Positions 1 through 9,315 of a stretch of DNA of 64,000 bases are shown one piece after another. Source of the DNA: Cycas panzhihuaensis (Eukaryota > Cycadophyta); contig CM041465.1 of the NCBI GenBank assembly GCA_023213395.1, forward strand, positions 48,863,741-48,927,740, read 5' to 3'. Positions within the stretch are counted from its first letter, which is position 1; each line of letters starts with the position of its first letter. Under the pieces are notes generated by a model. The model was not told where the DNA came from, made no database searches, and was given only the letters and a program-made list of their open reading frames with translations. Position numbers and translations under genes: made by a program.

Positions 1-1540
1 CTGCGTCATCCCTCCGCGCCTCGCGTCGTCTCTCTCCTGCGTCCACACGGGATGTGGCATGCTCTTGGGACTCTGCAGCCCATATGTCCCTCGCCCTCAC
101 CAATGGGGCGAACGCCTCTATGTGGGCTCCTACTGCTCTAAGCTCATCCCCTGCCTGGATGGGCGGTTGCCCCTCTGCGTACACCTGAGGGAATATCTCC
201 CTCGCCACAGCCTCTATCAGTCTCCTGATCTCTGCTATACCTGCCAATGCAACACGTCATGCGTCAGTCTATATACCATGATCAAATCAAACCAAACATC
301 TATCTGGATGCTAAATGACTTTGGAAAAGGTTGGCTCTCACCTGCTGTGGCCGCCTGATCCTCCGGTCGCGCGGCATCCTCTCCTCCTGGCTCTCCACCC
401 GCTGCGGGTGCCTCGTCTTCGGGCACCTCCTCTGCCTGGGTCCCTCTCCTCATGGGGGTGGCCCCAGCTCTCGTCCCTGCGGATCCCATCGCGATCCGTA
501 GCCTGCGGGCCCTAGTCACGGGTCCCCTGACCTCACCCTGCGCTCCTGATGGGCCTGCCTCTCCTCCGGCAGCCCCGGATGGACCCTCTGCCTGTCCTGC
601 TATCCCTGAAGGACCTGCCTCCCCTGCAGGTCGTGACGGGCCGGCCCCACTATCTCCACTATCCCCGTCGTCACTGCTGTCATCTCCTGCGGACACTCGG
701 CTCGCGCCTCATCGTCACTATCCCACCTACCTGTCACCTGTAAGGCTCGGTATGTAGTGCAGGGGAGGGTGAGGAGGTCTAGTGATGTCGCCTCCACTGA
801 TCGCCTGACGTGGGCCCTGTCCTCCATCCCCCTCAGTCGAGTCTGCCATCTGTGGACCATCGGGGCCTGATCTGTGATAGGGTGAGGTCCCCCCGCTGGT
901 GCCACTGCCGCGAAGTGATCAAAATACCAACACTGCAACAGCGTGCTATATGATAGCCCTCCTCTGCCGGATGTCCTGATAGTGTCCAGTTGTGCGACTA
1001 GGTTCGCCGCTATCAGGGCCGCCCAGTCCATCCTCTCACCGGCTTCGCAGCGGCGAACTGCATCCATCCATCCTCCTGGTATCTCTCTATAGTTACATTT
1101 AAAATCCGGAGCGAGAATGCACAAGATGATCATCTTCCTCACTCGAGGAATCCGGATAGTAGAACTGCTTGGAGGGTGCTCCCTCCGATCCCACCTGCCA
1201 GCTCCTGTGAAGAACAGAGCTGCCTCCTGTCTTGTTGCCTCGGTCTTTGGGCGTCCGAGTCTCACCGGCCTCCCTGCCGGAACTCCCGATGTCCATGGGA
1301 TATCCCTCGGCGTGACCATCACATCCCCACATGGTAGGTGGAACACATGCCTCCTCCCGGTCCCAATGGGACACTATAGCCACCAAGAGCCTCAGTCGGC
1401 GTGTCTTGAGGTGTCTTGAGGGCCTTGTACAGGCCACACCTCTCCAGCATGTCCCTATCCTCCTGAGTCATCATCTCCATGTAACTCAGCATAGCCATAC
1501 CCACGTTCTCGCTGTTATCTACCATGAGGACAAACCCCAC
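1..1540 (-). CDS. Antisense plant mobile domain (PMD) gene, 3' end outside window
   Basis: Read on the minus strand from an ATG near 1540. The segments give MLERCGLYKAL, then LLVAIVSHWD, then FHLPCGDVMVTPRDI and VPAGRPV, then LLQCWYFDHF. This succession is characteristic of the plant mobile domain (PF10536-type), found in host MAIN/MAIL proteins and in transposable elements. It is followed by an acidic Gly/Pro/Ser-rich linker (about 690-345), a 101-bp intron (241-341) and a charged C-terminal part starting IAEIRRLIEAV that runs off the window. The reading frame changes three times: at 1401-1420 (a 10-bp duplication), near 1345 and near 690-715. No in-frame nonsense codon was seen, so the indels may be recent or assembly errors. 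The strand is opposite to the RNase H at 2690, as for the extra antisense genes known in Tat-lineage gypsy elements. Molecular function in the element is unknown. Confidence 0.7.
241..341 (-). other. Intron of the antisense PMD gene
   Basis: On the minus strand the exon ends GCAG and the intron begins GTGAGA at 341. It ends TTGGCAG at 241, followed by GTATAGCAG. Removing these 101 bases joins the acidic linker in frame to the charged C-terminal segment. That segment has a counterpart in Gypsy-B at about 31870-32119, where an intron of nearly the same length also seems present. The splice signals are seen; splicing is inferred. Confidence 0.65.
1401..1420. repeat. 10-bp perfect tandem duplication breaking the PMD frame
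   Basis: GTGTCTTGAG occurs twice head to tail (1401-1410 and 1411-1420). Ten bases shift the frame by one. Taking out one copy makes the PMD N-terminal segments continuous, so this is a small frame-breaking duplication or an assembly error. Confidence 0.85.
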
Positions 1541-2689
1541 ACCAAAAACACTTCAAGTCAGTCTCATGTCAGCTATTATTACCTCTCTCTCTCTCAAATC
1601 TCTCTGCACGAGATTTGGGGCTCTTGTGGCCCTCATATCTATTTTTCTCGCCTTCACGCGCCTTAGCGCCAAACTTAGCGATCTGCTAAGTTTGTACGCA
1701 GGTCCCATGGCGATTCGGGGCCCCGGCGATGATCGCTGACACCGCGATCATTGCTGCCATGATGACCCCCTAAAGGGGTTTTACGCCAAAAACAAAAATT
1801 TCTTACGGTGGACCCTGTGGGGCCCAGACGAACTCCCTAATGCCCAGGTCCCCGCCTCTTTTTGGGTCCGATTCAGGTCCCGGGAAGCCTTCCGTTACCC
1901 ATAAGGGGCACTAAACTATGCAAAATAACCTTTAAAAAGCTACAAAAAGCAACAAACTTTGAACTTCGATTTGGGTCAGGTTTAGTGATATCCACTCACT
2001 GGATCTGGTCTCATTCGCCATATCGTCTGGTCGGTCGTGCTGGCTCTCCCCGCTCCCCGATCCGACGGTCTGATCTCCCTCTGTGTGCCTCCAAAGTTGG
2101 GTGGCGCTCCGCTGCGTAAGGGAATGGCTCTGGTTTCGTACGAGAGCCGGTGAAAATGAATCCATTTTCCCGTTCATTTCCTTATATAGGTGGGGCCCCC
2201 AACGGGCACTTCCTCTGTTTTTGGTCTCGCGTCAGTCGTTGGGGGATCTCGTTGCCCGTTACCTTTGCCTTACCTGTTGTCAAGCGCGCTATGTTGATGC
2301 CCTTTTACCCTCCTGTAAGGGCATTTATGGTGCATCATCATCGCGCTTTGCGGGGCCCTTCAGATCGTTTTGCGCTACTCCGTGCCCAAGTTTATACTCG
2401 TTTGGCTCGTTTCGCCGCCCTGGACTCATTTCCGCAGTCCTTTCTTGCTCTTGGAGTCCCCAAAAGGAATGCCCCCCCCACTCGGGGGCATGTTTCGCTT
2501 TTTAAAGGTGACCTTTTGGCACTCCAAGGGGTTTTTTCCCTTCCGACCGCTCTCCGCCGGCGATCGGATTGTTTGTTCTCGCCCTGGGTTACCTCATTGT
2601 TAGGTCCTCCTACCCTTCACGGCCATTTTCTGCTGACTTGTTGTGCGTTGCTTTCATCACCCATCGATTGCTTGGATTTTGTGTCACCG
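1541..2689. other. Spacer between the divergent PMD and RNase H genes
   Basis: No convincing protein is read here. The open frame that runs into the RNase H from 2150 has no family features before 2690. An 8-bp perfect inverted repeat (ATGATCGC, 1729-1736, with GCGATCAT, 1744-1751) and a short CCCC/GGGG hairpin near 1765-1778 lie in the first part. Because the flanking genes point away from each other, this spacer would have to hold promoters for both if each is separately transcribed. Confidence 0.5.
2183..2190 (+). promoter_or_regulatory. TATA-like box upstream of the archaeal-type RNase H
   Basis: TATATAGG lies about 500 bp upstream of the RNase H start in an otherwise GC-rich stretch. 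It is followed at once by complementary segments (2196-2208 with 2238-2245 and 2253-2260) that could form alternative stems. This is a sequence match only. Confidence 0.35.
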
Positions 2690-3105
2690 ATGTCCGTCTA
2701 CATCTTTACCGACGGCGGAAGCCGCGGTAATCCTGGACCTTCTGCCGCTGCATGGATCCTCCGCAGCCCTTCTGGACATGATCTCCTCCGCTCTGGGATC
2801 TTCCTCCTAGAGGCTACCAACAACGAAGCTGAGTATACAGCTGTTATTGAAGCCCTTACCGATGCTCTCTGTTTCCATCACGGACCCATTGTTCTGTTTT
2901 GTGACTCTCAAGTTGTGGTGTCCCATCTCACTCAGGTTTACCAGGTGCGATGCCCTCACTTGAGGACTCTCGCTTCTGCCGCCAGATCCCTCCTGGCCCG
3001 CTTTTCTTCTGTCGATATCCGGCCTTATCCCTCGGGCCCTCAACGCCGAGGCGAGATAGCCTCGTTCGCCTCATCCTTGAGTCGCCTCTTCCTTCTTCTT
3101 GGTAG
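2690..3105 (+). pseudogene. Archaeal-type RNase H (aRNH) of a gypsy element, two frameshifts
   Basis: RNase HI-fold enzyme that would degrade the RNA strand of RNA:DNA hybrids. From ATG 2690 it reads IFTDGGSRGNPGPSAAAW (first catalytic Asp), TNNEAEY (catalytic Glu), FCDSQVV (second Asp). The last motif, an LNAEAD-type segment, is split over frames: the frame changes by one between about 3031 and 3040 and again near 3054. With both shifts allowed for, the protein ends at the TAG at 3103-3105, about 138 codons, close to the Gypsy-B copy. The uninterrupted frame that continues to 3412 is therefore read-through outside the family. A DGGSRGNPGP motif marks the archaeal-like class, known as a second RNase H in Tat-lineage plant gypsy elements. 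CpG-rich with no nonsense codons, so young. Confidence 0.8.
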
Positions 3106-3688
3106 TCCACGAGATTTGCACAGCCTTCCCGTCGCCCAAGCCCTGTGTCGTCATCACTTTGCTTTGCGATCCGCTCGCACCTCAAACCGGGTCACTAATG
3201 AGGTAAAACTATGGTATCCACTATTTGTTCTTTATTTAGCTATGCATGTTCCTTTGCATCCTTTGTGGTGGGGCGGCCCCTCACTGTCTCATTCTCCCGA
3301 TCGGTTTCCGGTGGCCCATAGGCGGCCCTATGTTATCTCCACCGTAGCTTTCGTATCCACGTCCCGCCACGACACTCACGGCACCCTTGCCTCTTGTTAT
3401 GATCTTGATTGATATATCTATATACACACATGTACTCTTGTGATTGTGTTGCGGCATTCGCCATCGCACTGAGCTTCGGCGAGGCTCACGCCGAGGCGGT
3501 GTTTCCGGCCCGGAATGGATACTAATCACCGACCTGTAAGTGCGGTATGTCTCTTGCATTATCATCGCTTTCTTTTCTTTGGATGTTTGCTTGCGTATCT
3601 GCATGTGTATGACTTCGTGGGCGGCCTTGTAGTCGTCCACACCTATTTTAGCCTATGACGACTATAGCAGGGGCACACTCCCAACAAA
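3106..3688. other. Untranslated region between aRNH and putative LTR
   Basis: GC-rich, CpG-containing sequence without a recognisable protein. It lies where the 3' untranslated region of a gypsy element is expected. No clean polypurine tract was found; a short AGCAGGGG lies at 3667-3674. Confidence 0.4.
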
Positions 3689-4844
3689 TGTGGCACCCTG
3701 GTGACCATATTGCTTCCCGCATCTGCCCTCCTTGCTCTAGGATCCACTAGGTTTGCGCCACCTCACTTGGTGTGATGACTCATCATCGTTTGGTCAACTT
3801 GCCACCCCACTCGAGCCCTATTTTTACTCCTTTGGACCCGTTTTGTTGGCTTGTTTGCTCCCGGGTGGGTGTTTTAGCGTTATGTCAGCCTTTTGATTAA
3901 ATGCCTTTAACTGGGTGGTTGGTGGGCCCCATTTTGTTTTAGCGCGTCTGTGATTTTTCGTGATCTGGGAATATCCATGATCGCGAATATTCCGGCGGTA
4001 CGACTATCTCAGATTATTTTTTAAAATCTGCCGTGGCAATTTCGCATTTATTGTGAAACTGCCATGTGGCTCGCACTTTATTTCTCTTCCAGCTGCGCCC
4101 TAATCGCACGCTTTAGGGTTTTGCTTGAGTACTTAAGCCCTTTTTGGTTCATTTTCAAGGATCTTTTTTCACTTTTGGAGTTGCTCTCAAGAAAAACACT
4201 CTCCTGCTCTGCTCTTCTCTGCTTTGCTTCTTTGCAATGGACTGCACCTCTTCATACAGCGCCCAACTCTCCTTTGGCTTGGTGAGACATTCTCTCGGCC
4301 CTCAAACGCCTTGGAGAGGGCTCCTTTGAAGCGGTTTCCAGCTGGTTTCTACCCAGGCAGTCTACGAGTTCCCCGTTTGCAGGTGTTTCCCGTCACACCC
4401 CGTAGCAGGGTCACTGGCCTGCTCCACTCTAGATCTGGGCTATTTTTCCAGCCCTTCTTCGCTGTCCTTTAGCTGAGGCAAATCCCTTGCCTCCCCTTCC
4501 CAGGTACTCTTTATTTTGCATTTGCCTTTTGTGATATTTATGCTTCAGCTTATTTGTTCCCACTTGTTTCGTGAGAGTTAGTTTTCCTCCCTCTGGAGGA
4601 CTGTTATACCACTCTCCCTGTGCTTCTTACTGAGTTCTTTGTCAAGGCGGTGGCGTTGAGGGGTTGCATAGGTTTTAGAGAGGCTGGGTGGATTAGTACC
4701 ACCTTCCATGCTCCTAGGCGGCTCTTAGCCCCCAAAACCTCCCTCTCTCGTGCTTCCTTGGCTTGCAAACAAGGGTTTGAAGGTTCCCTTTGGTTGCCCA
4801 AACCAGTGCCACAAGTTGCGTGACGATTTGGGACCCTTTGTTCA
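3689..4844 (+). repeat. Probable LTR of the GC-rich gypsy element
   Basis: The right end is supported: TTCA at 4841-4844 is followed after four bases by a primer-binding-site-like sequence, as at the end of the Gypsy-B 5' LTR. The left end is a guess based on TGTGGCACCC at 3689, a common type of LTR start. A second copy for comparison is not in the window, so the length of about 1.16 kb is tentative. Confidence 0.4.
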
Positions 4845-4848
4845 GGTT

Positions 4849-4866
4849 TGGGTGCCATCCGTAGGC
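4849..4866 (+). promoter_or_regulatory. Gypsy primer binding site (tRNA)
   Basis: TGGGTGCCATCCGTAGG is of the same form as the TGGCGCCGTCTGTGGG sites that follow the 5' LTR in many Tat-type plant gypsy elements. The complement ends in CCA like a tRNA 3' end. Gypsy-B has a decayed counterpart at 22885. It fixes plus orientation for the element. Confidence 0.55.
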
Positions 4867-6055
4867 CCCAACCATGGGTTCTTGCTCCATCCTTGCTCCC
4901 CGGTCACCCGGTTTGCTCCCCGTAGCATCCCGGTCCCCCGTGGATATCTTTGGGTCTCTCTTTCCCCCCTTTTCAGCCATTTTCCAGCCTTGGTTCTTGA
5001 CTTTCTCCTCGCTGCCTTATGGCTCCTGGGGGGAGGTTGGGGCACCGTTTGCAGGAAGTAGGCCACTCCAAGGCTTGCCTTGTTGTTTCCTTTCATTTGG
5101 ATCACTTTCCTTTGGTAGTTTTCCTTATTGGACTAACACTAACGCATGTATATTTAGACTCTTGCTTATGTTGCTAGACATATATTGTTAAATCTTTGCG
5201 TTGCATGTTAGTGCTCTTCGTTCGGGAAGAGGGAGACCCTTGTTGCTTGCAGGTACTCGAGACGCGCGGAGAACGTTGCCCGTTGGCCTCTCTACCGGTA
5301 AGTGCTTTTTGCATGTGTCATGTTTTATGCTATCTCATTTGCTAGTTAGAGTTCCTTTCCTTCCTTTAGTATCGTATTTACTTTCCCGGGGAGGGTAAGG
5401 AACCCCCTTTTTTCGCCCACCGCTACATCTCGCATCCGGTACGTCGCGCGGAGTGGTTGGGTGCTCCTCGTGGAGGCTACGTCATCTCGCACGCCTTCGA
5501 CCCAGGTGCACGCTTCCTTCCTCCTTGCTACCCTTGTCCTTCCTTTTATTCTTTTCTTAGTAATTAGAACATTGAAAGATTAAAAGAGGAAATTGCTTTT
5601 ATATTTGTTTGCGATTTGTTTGCTTTGTTGCATGCACCCCCTGTTATCCGTAGGAAAGACTGTAAGAGTTTTCTTTGTCCTTACCTTTCCTTCCTTCTCC
5701 TTAACTGCACGAGCGCCTTGCTTCCCGCATCGCTCGTATACCCGGTTAGGTTGCATAGGTTTGCTCTTGGCCTATCTCTATTAGGTTCCTCCTCTCTCCC
5801 TTCTGGCCACCCAAGGGTGGGAGGGTCCTATTCCCAGGTCAACTCAGGTTCATCCTACGTACCTTCGCCCTTTGCTCAAGGTGGTGAAGGGTCACCCAAT
5901 AGTAGCCATACTCCATTGCAGATCCTGAACTCGCTCCAAGACGGGCACTCTGCGTGGTAGTTACCCGCCTTTTAGGTTCCACTTTCTATCACTTCATCCC
6001 TTACTCCTCCCACGCCTATCAGTTAGGTAGTTATCCCGTAGCAGCGTGTCCAGAG
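4867..6055 (+). other. GC-rich 5' leader of the gypsy element, truncated
   Basis: No gag-like protein is recognisable although frames stay open (for example ATG 4874). Splice-like contexts recur: a pyrimidine-rich TTGCTTGCAG near 5252 and CGGTAAGTG near 5298. Part of 5298-5350 resembles 4502-4560. The block stops at about 6055, where composition changes abruptly to AT-rich and Gypsy-A coding sequence begins. Confidence 0.4.
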
Positions 6056-6061
6056 GGTAAT

Positions 6062-7382
6062 CCAATTTTAGTTGGTAAAACTATTGACATCAATATATCT
6101 ATGAATTTAACTCTTTAAATTATTAATTTGAGTGTTGAATATATCCTTAGTGAGTGTCAAGCTTATATAAACCTCTTTAGGGAGCCTTATGAAGTCTTTG
6201 CATGGTTTTATGATGATATGCCTAGCATGGCCCAAGTATTATTATTCATAATATTGTTAGTTATCTCGATGCTCTTCTTATTAGACAAAAACAATGCCCT
6301 GTAATACCTTAACTACTGTTACTCATTAAAAATGAGATTGAGAAGCTTTTAAAGATAAAATTCATTTACTTATTATTTATCTTAAATAGGTTTCAAATAT
6401 TATTCCTTTTATGAAGAAAAATAGAACTATTCAAGTTTGTGTTGACTTCTATCAACTTAACAAAGCATGTTCTAAAGATAATTATCCTTTATTATTGATT
6501 GACATAATTATCGATTCTACTACTAGTTTTGAAGTCATGTATTTGATAGACAATTTCTCTAACTATAATCAAATTTATTTGGTTGAAGATGATGAAATAA
6601 AAACATTATTCACTATCCCTTAGTGTATGTATGCTTATCATGTGATGCCATTTAGTCTTATCAATTCTAGTGCAACATATTAACAAGTAATGATAATTAC
6701 TTTTCACGATCTCTTTTTTTGTGGTTTAGTAAATGCCTATATTGATGATATAAATGGTCAATCTTATAAGAGATCTATTCATATACATGACTGAAGATTA
6801 ATATTTTAAAAATGCATCAAATGTCTAATTCATTTGAATCTTACTAAATGTGTATTTAGTATTACTACCAAAAAACTTCTTAGATTTATTATTAGTGTTC
6901 ATGGGATCGATATTAATATTGATAAGGTTAGAGTTATTTTAGACATGCCTCCTCCTATAATAGTTACCCAAATAAAATCCTTTTTGGATAGAATTAGGTA
7001 CTTGTGACATTTTATACCTAATCTTGTTTTAAAATCTCAACCTTTAAATTAAATTTGCCATAAAAATGTCCTATTATTTGAAGCTCAACTTATCAGGAGT
7101 CTTTTGAACTTTTGAAAGAGGCTTTTATTCAATCCCAAATCTTAGCTCTTCTTATTTTTGCAAAGGATTTTATCCCTTATATTGCTACTTTAAACTTAAT
7201 AACATTTGTAGTAATTATGCAACTGCTAGGAAATAATGCATCATTGATTATGTTAATAAACTTCTTTTTGATCTAAAATTAGCCTATCCTAAGATTGGAT
7301 GACAATGCCTTACTATTGTCTATGTTGTTAAAAAGTTACAACATTATTTATTATTTTCCCATACTAAGGTGATGGTAAACTC
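6062..7382 (+). pseudogene. Gypsy-A reverse transcriptase and RNase H, first part
   Basis: Ty3/gypsy pol remnant. It opens with EVFAWFYDDMP, the segment that precedes RT in Tat-like elements. RT follows: VCVDFYQLNKACSKDNYPL, SNYNQIYLVEDD, YHVMPFSLINSSATY, and YIDDI in place of the catalytic YVDD (6733-6747), with the thumb and connection read to about 7020. RNase H traces end with KKLQHYLLFSHTKVMV at the Copia-A insertion point. Nonsense codons sit at conserved Trp (the TPWG motif reads P-stop) and Gln positions, and several indels are present. Coding resumes at 13744, exactly in register across the target duplication. No function is possible. Confidence 0.8.
7378..7382. repeat. Target site duplication of Copia-A, left copy
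   Basis: AACTC directly precedes the Copia-A 5' LTR and recurs at 13744-13748 after the 3' LTR. Five bases is the usual copia duplication length. The empty site reads through the Gypsy-A RNase H as V-N-S-N-P. Confidence 0.85.
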
Positions 7383-7660
7383 TATTAGATAATTTTCATT
7401 TAGAATATTAAATAAGTATGTTGGCATTGGGTTGGTGGAGCTGACATTGCCCAACCCTAGTCGAATGAATAACATTTGTTAAATAGGGTTTTTAAACATT
7501 GAAAGATGGTAGATGTTGGGCTCCCCCCAACTCCCATCTATATATACTATGTGACAAGGCCCTCAAGTATTCTTTAACACCACCTTCAATATATCAAAAA
7601 CATATGATGTTATAAGTATCTTTATCCTAGAATTGGTGGCTCTAGTAAGGTCATAAATAA
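7383..7660 (+). repeat. Copia-A 5' LTR
   Basis: It matches the 3' LTR at 13463-13743 in order: a TAGATAATWTTCATTT start, GTTGGTGGAGYTGA, a TATATATACT box near 7530, and ACCTTCAATATAT. The right end is approximate because the last 50 bases have diverged. Confidence 0.8.
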
Positions 7661-9315
7661 ATAATATAATAATTCTTATAATGAGCTATAATAATCGTCA
7701 TTTTTGTCCTGACCTTAATTAATATTTTTTATTCTTGGCACAAACTTTATGCAAAGTTGTATAAATGCAATTTAGCCAATATACTATAACAATGATAATT
7801 TTTTATTTTATATATATAAAAAAATTGTAGATATATTTATTACTAGCACAGATATATAAGCAAAGTCATTGATCGATTTCTTATAGAGAATTATAGTCAC
7901 TTGTTGTGAGATTAATGATCGTGTGCATTTATTTTTTTTAAGCATTAAAATATATTATTTTATTAAAATTTTTATTAAATTAAATTAAATTAAATTAAAA
8001 TCTTATTCAAAATCTGTCAGCCCCTCCGTGACTTAGCTAGCAGTCCACTATTAGTGTAATATGACCATATTCCTTTTTGAAAAGGGAAGAATCCAAAATC
8101 TATTAAGATTTATTTTATAATTTTTACATTTTTAAAAATATTATTTTATATTGAATATTATTTTAAAGTCTACAAAGCCCCTTTCCCATTAGTAGGTGGT
8201 CATATGTAGAGATTAGATGGGCATGGGCTATATTTCTAAGGGGGCTTAAAGCCAACTATATTCATTTTTTTAATCATAAAGAGGTCTTCTCACTATTTCT
8301 GTAATAACTTTTCAATCAGGAGTGTTTTTTTTGTACCATTTGAACTATAAAAAAGCTTACTCAGAGAATGACACCTTAGAGCTATTTTGAGACTGATTTA
8401 GATCTATTTTATAGGGGTTATAGGCTACTAAAATTAGCTTAATTTTTTAACCAATATTTAAGCATTTTCTTATTATTTTAAGGCTAAATTTTAGTTTTTT
8501 TAAGGTTTATTAATACTACAATATAATATTGACCATTTTTAGTTATTCTAATCTATTATTTAGACTCATAAGTACTTGTGGCTAAACGTTTATAGGAGTA
8601 CTCTTAAATGTTGAAGTAATTCATCTTGGATCAAGTTTTTTTTTTTTTTCCAATAAGAGCTCTCTAAACCTTTTTTTTTACTTTAGTTTCTTTCATTTAC
8701 TTTTATTTATTTTTATTTTTTTTTAACTTTCATTCATTAAAAAACTTATTTATAAATAAGACCATAAAAAATATTATTAATTTAAAATATTAATAAAAAT
8801 AATTCCCTAATTAACCACATCTATACTAACCTTATAAGGGGAATGATTAAAACCCTTGAAGTTACCACCTTGTATACACCCTTGATCTACTCTAATTTGC
8901 TGAGGAAACCATTGACTATAAGGTGTAATAGGTGGTAGGATGAGGCAGCAAACTATCTTTTAGAGATTAGAGACTAGGCTAGACTTGGAGGTAGTGAATG
9001 CCTTAGTTGTTTAAGTTCTCACCACTAGATCTGTCACTAGGCATAAGTTTGGTGCAGGTGGATCAATAAATTAGGGGGGTTTTAGACTTTTTTAATAGCT
9101 TGCATACTAAGGTATATAATGCCTTGATCTCACATACTGGTATATAGGGTCATTGGTTTACCACTTATGGGCAGGCACCACTATATAGAATAATAACCAA
9201 GATCTTTCCTTGGAGGCCTTTAAACTTAGAATTCTCGATTAGAAACCCCTTAAGTAGATAAGACATAAAAATATTTACCTTTTGGGTTACATTTTAAAGA
9301 TAATTTGATTTCATT
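7661..9315 (+). other. Copia-A untranslated leader
   Basis: About 1.65 kb without coding potential, AT-rich, with a (TTAAA)n run at 7974-8000. The part at about 8830-9230 is homologous, on the opposite strand, to 37380-37740 and 44020-44260. It is therefore a conserved leader segment of this copia family rather than random spacer. Confidence 0.6.

Noticed and set aside
59-757. Plus-strand open frames of 60-100 codons over the PMD gene
   Set aside because: They are shadows of the GC-rich minus-strand gene, with Pro/Leu-rich composition and no family features.
2150-3412. A 420-codon open frame as one protein
   Set aside because: Only 2690-3105 matches a family. The N-terminal 180 codons overlap a TATA-like box, and the C-terminal part is read-through after two frameshifts.
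4064-5960. Several short plus- and minus-strand open frames in the GC-rich leader and LTR
   Set aside because: Low-complexity translations with no motif and no agreement between strands; expected in GC-rich DNA with few stops.
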